Assembly: GCA_017390475.1 (NCBI GenBank)
Contig: JAFPBO010000031.1
Coordinates: 1-64,000 of the forward strand
Source of the DNA: Loktanella sp.
GTDB taxonomy: Bacteria; Pseudomonadota; Alphaproteobacteria; Rhodobacterales; Rhodobacteraceae
Direction: 5' to 3'
Length of the DNA: 64,000 bases
Below the pieces are notes generated by a model. That model searched no databases. It saw only the letters and a program-made list of their open reading frames with translations, and was not told the origin of the DNA. The first letter of the stretch is position 1, and each line of letters begins with the position of its first letter. The position numbers and the translations under genes are program-made. Positions 61,950 through 64,000 of this stretch are shown piece after piece.

Positions 61950-62395
61950 TCATCGTCGCCATCACAGACCCACACGATCCGCAGGCCACGACGCTTTTGC
62001 GGCAAAGTCATGCGTTGATGCAGGAACTCTTCCCGCCCGAAGAAAACTATTACCTCTCCATCGACGACCTGCGCGCTGACGATATTCATTTCTATACCGC
62101 CCGGATCGATGAGCGGATTGTCGGTACCGGCGCGTTGCGGGTCTGCGATGGCTATGGCGAGATCAAGTCAATGTTCGTCGACACCGCAGCGCGCGGCAAA
62201 GGTGTGGCAGACGCGATTCTGCGGCAGATCGAAGATCAGGCACGCCTGCTTGATCTGCCCATACTGAAACTGGAAACCGGCAACATCCTGCACGCCGCAC
62301 AAAAGATGTACGCCCGCCATGGCTTTACACCATGCGGGCCATTCGGCAATTACCCAGCGGTGAAAAGCTCTGTTTTCATGGAAAAGACGCTGTGA
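61946..62395 (+). CDS. GNAT family N-acetyltransferase
   Basis: A 149-aa acetyltransferase. The acetyl-CoA loop is MFVDTAARGKGVADAILRQI, with the preceding strand IVGTGALRVCDGYGEIK and the C-terminal MYARHGFTPCGPFGNY. The substrate cannot be told. The start overlaps the cobW stop (ATGA), so it belongs to the B12-controlled operon, but a role in cobalamin synthesis is not evident. Confidence 0.9.
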   Translation: MIIVAITDPHDPQATTLLRQSHALMQELFPPEENYYLSIDDLRADDIHFYTARIDERIVGTGALRVCDGYGEIKSMFVDTAARGKGVADAILRQIEDQARLLDLPILKLETGNILHAAQKMYARHGFTPCGPFGNYPAVKSSVFMEKTL

Positions 62396-62397
62396 AT

Positions 62398-62559
62398 TCA
62401 GCTTTTCTTTTCTTCAGCGGCTTTCTTCATCCGGGCCAACAGCTCCGCCTTGTCGGGGCGCGCGCCAAACGGCTTCTTCTTCGAACCCGGAGCATTGTGT
62501 TCTTCATGTTTGGGGCCTTTTTTAGCCATCTTCGGTGCTCCTGCAGCGTTATAATCCAT
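62398..62559 (-). CDS. Small lysine-rich protein, antisense within the hupE-cobW-cobN region
   Basis: A 53-aa frame starting MDYNAAGAPKMAKKGPKHEE, or 43 aa from the inner ATG at 62529. Both starts have a good ribosome-binding site (AAGGA and AGGAG, each about eight bases away). The protein is highly basic (GSKKKPFGARPDKAELLARM, then KKAAEEKKS), with a helical end. It lies on the opposite strand between the GNAT gene and cobN. It may be a real short gene; function unknown. Confidence 0.6.
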   Translation of the reverse strand: MDYNAAGAPKMAKKGPKHEEHNAPGSKKKPFGARPDKAELLARMKKAAEEKKS

Positions 62560-62606
62560 GGTGTGATCCTTGTGTTTGGACGTCCATTAACACAAGGCAA
62601 AAACTG

Positions 62607-64000
62607 ATGCACCTGCTCGCCGCTACCCCCGGTGCGATTTCGGACGGGACGGAACCCGTCGATCTGGGCCAGACCCCCGCCGATGTCGTGATCATCTCTG
62701 CCGCCGACACCGAACTCGCCGCCTTGGCCGAGGCACGGGCCGAGATGACCGACCCGCCCACCTTGCGGCTGGCCAATATGCTGCATCTGGCGCATCCGAT
62801 GTCGGTCGATCTGCATCTGGACGATTGCGCCACAAAATCCCGTCTGGTGATCGCCCGCGTGCTGGGCGGCGCGGGTTACTGGAAATACGGACTGACCCAA
62901 TATGCCGCCCGCCTGTATGATGCAGGTGTGCCCGTCGCTTTCCTGCCCGGCGACGACAAACCCGACCCCGATTTGCGCGGCCTCTCGACAGTCAGTGGCA
63001 CAGATTACGACACGCTCTGGTCCTATCTGGTCGAAGGCGGCCCGCAAAACAGCATCAATGCTCTGTCCTATGCCAAGGCGATGCTGGACGGCAGCGAAAA
63101 ACCCGCCGCCCCGGCCCCTTTGCTGCGCGCCGGTGTATACTGGCCCGGCGCAGGCATCGCCGATCTGACCACTGCACAGGCGGCATGGACCGATGGCGCC
63201 CCGATTATCCCGATCATCTTCTACCGCGCGCTGGTGCAGGGCGGCGGCCTCAACCCGATCAACCGCCTGACCCGCAGCCTGTCGCGCGCAGGCCTGAACC
63301 CTTTGCCGATCTTCGTGGCCAGCCTGAAAGACCCGGTCAGCACTGCCACGCTTGACCATATCTTCACCGCCGCCCCCCCCGCCGTGATCCTCAACTGCAC
63401 CGCCTTTGCCGTAGGCTCGCCCCATGACGGCGACGACAGCCCGCAAAACCCGCTGCTCGCCAACAACGCGCCGATCTTTCAGGTGATCCTGTCCGGCGCC
63501 TCCGAGGCGTCATGGGCCGAGGGCCTGCATGGCCTCACCGCCCGCGACATCGCGATGAACGTGGCCCTGCCAGAGGTGGATGGCCGTATCCTCTCCCGCG
63601 CGATCAGCTTCAAGGGCGAGGCTTTCTTTGACGACGCCACCGAATGCCCCATCGCCACCTATCAGGCGCGCGGCGACCGCGTCGATTTCGTCACGCAACT
63701 GACCGCCAATTGGGCCAAACTGCGCCAAACCCCCACCAAAGACAAAAAAGTCGCCCTGATCCTCGCCAATTACCCCAACAAGGACGGACGCCTCGCCAAT
63801 GGTGTCGGCCTCGACACCCCCGCCGCGACGATCCACACATTGAACCTGCTGGCCAGCGCAGGCTATCAAACCAATCCACCCGCCGATTCTGCCGCCCTGA
63901 TGGCGCAGATCATGGCAGGCCCCACCAACTGGCTGACCGACCGCGCCGAGAAACAAGGTGGTGAATTCCTCCCCATCGACATCTACCGCCAACACTTCGA
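62607..64000 (+). CDS. cobN: Cobaltochelatase subunit CobN, N-terminal part (truncated by window edge)
   Basis: The first 464 codons of the large subunit of the aerobic ATP-dependent cobaltochelatase (CobNST), which inserts cobalt into hydrogenobyrinic acid a,c-diamide. The start at 62607 gives MHLLAATPGAISDGTEPVDL. Landmarks are IARVLGGAGYWKYGLTQYA, GVYWPGAGIADLTTAQAAW, and IIPIIFYRALVQGGGLNPIN. It continues beyond 64000. Gene order hupE-cobW-cobN links cobalt import, trafficking and insertion. Confidence 0.95.
   Translation, partial: MHLLAATPGAISDGTEPVDLGQTPADVVIISAADTELAALAEARAEMTDPPTLRLANMLHLAHPMSVDLHLDDCATKSRLVIARVLGGAGYWKYGLTQYAARLYDAGVPVAFLPGDDKPDPDLRGLSTVSGTDYDTLWSYLVEGGPQNSINALSYAKAMLDGSEKPAAPAPLLRAGVYWPGAGIADLTTAQAAWTDGAPIIPIIFYRALVQGGGLNPINRLTRSLSRAGLNPLPIFVASLKDPVSTATLDHIFTAAPPAVILNCTAFAVGSPHDGDDSPQNPLLANNAPIFQVILSGASEASWAEGLHGLTARDIAMNVALPEVDGRILSRAISFKGEAFFDDATECPIATYQARGDRVDFVTQLTANWAKLRQTPTKDKKVALILANYPNKDGRLANGVGLDTPAATIHTLNLLASAGYQTNPPADSAALMAQIMAGPTNWLTDRAEKQGGEFLPIDIYRQHF

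Overview
The window looks like chromosomal DNA of a marine Rhodobacterales (Roseobacter-group) alphaproteobacterium. Evidence: high G+C, a GTTC-N7-GTTC LexA box before imuA, the mix of B12 genes, a urea ABC transporter beside purine catabolism, a DUF1523 protein, and an ALDH16-type dehydrogenase of the kind known from Loktanella. The genus is inference. No phage, insertion sequence, CRISPR array or rRNA was seen.

Layout. 1-3441: SOS mutagenesis cassette imuA-imuB-dnaE2 (dnaE2 runs off the left edge). 3590-3679: tRNA-Ser(GCT). 3789-11951: a tightly packed five-gene minus-strand operon of two membrane proteins and three exported proteins, one with a VWA domain. It is divergent from a LuxR-type regulator (12175-12915), with a perfect 7-2-7 palindrome between them. 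13145-16074: a membrane-bound nucleotide-sugar 4,6-dehydratase and a VanZ-like protein. 16079-20289: ugpBAEC glycerol-3-phosphate transporter. 20524-26476: urtABCDE urea transporter. 26877-32754: GlsB-like membrane protein, beta-hydroxyaspartate aldolase, ureidoglycolate lyase, a PuuE-UraD fusion, the membrane urate oxidase PuuD, and rpe. 32872-37065: AraC regulator, deoC and a two-domain ALDH16. 37066-40658: small membrane proteins, a cupin, an L,D-transpeptidase and creatinase. 40736-43144: def-def-def-fmt, where the third def lacks catalytic residues. 43242-44771: PatB lyase and a hypothetical protein. 44868-51320: cobM, cbiG-cobJ fusion, cobI, cobL, cobH and a long cbiX. 51634-54887: glutathionyl-hydroquinone reductase, a DUF1636 protein, cobC and cbiB. 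54974-59643: lytic transglycosylase and smc. 59864-64000: a cobalamin riboswitch before hupE-cobW-GNAT-(small antisense gene)-cobN, with cobN running off the right edge.

How the parts work together. One theme is nitrogen salvage through urea: urate oxidation, allantoin and ureidoglycolate breakdown and creatine hydrolysis sit with a high-affinity urea importer. The glyoxylate released by AllA could feed the aldolase BhcC. A second theme is aerobic B12 synthesis with riboswitch-controlled cobalt uptake, metallochaperone and cobaltochelatase genes. The least understood part is the LuxR-linked exported VWA operon. Eight copies of a short intergenic repeat are scattered through the window.
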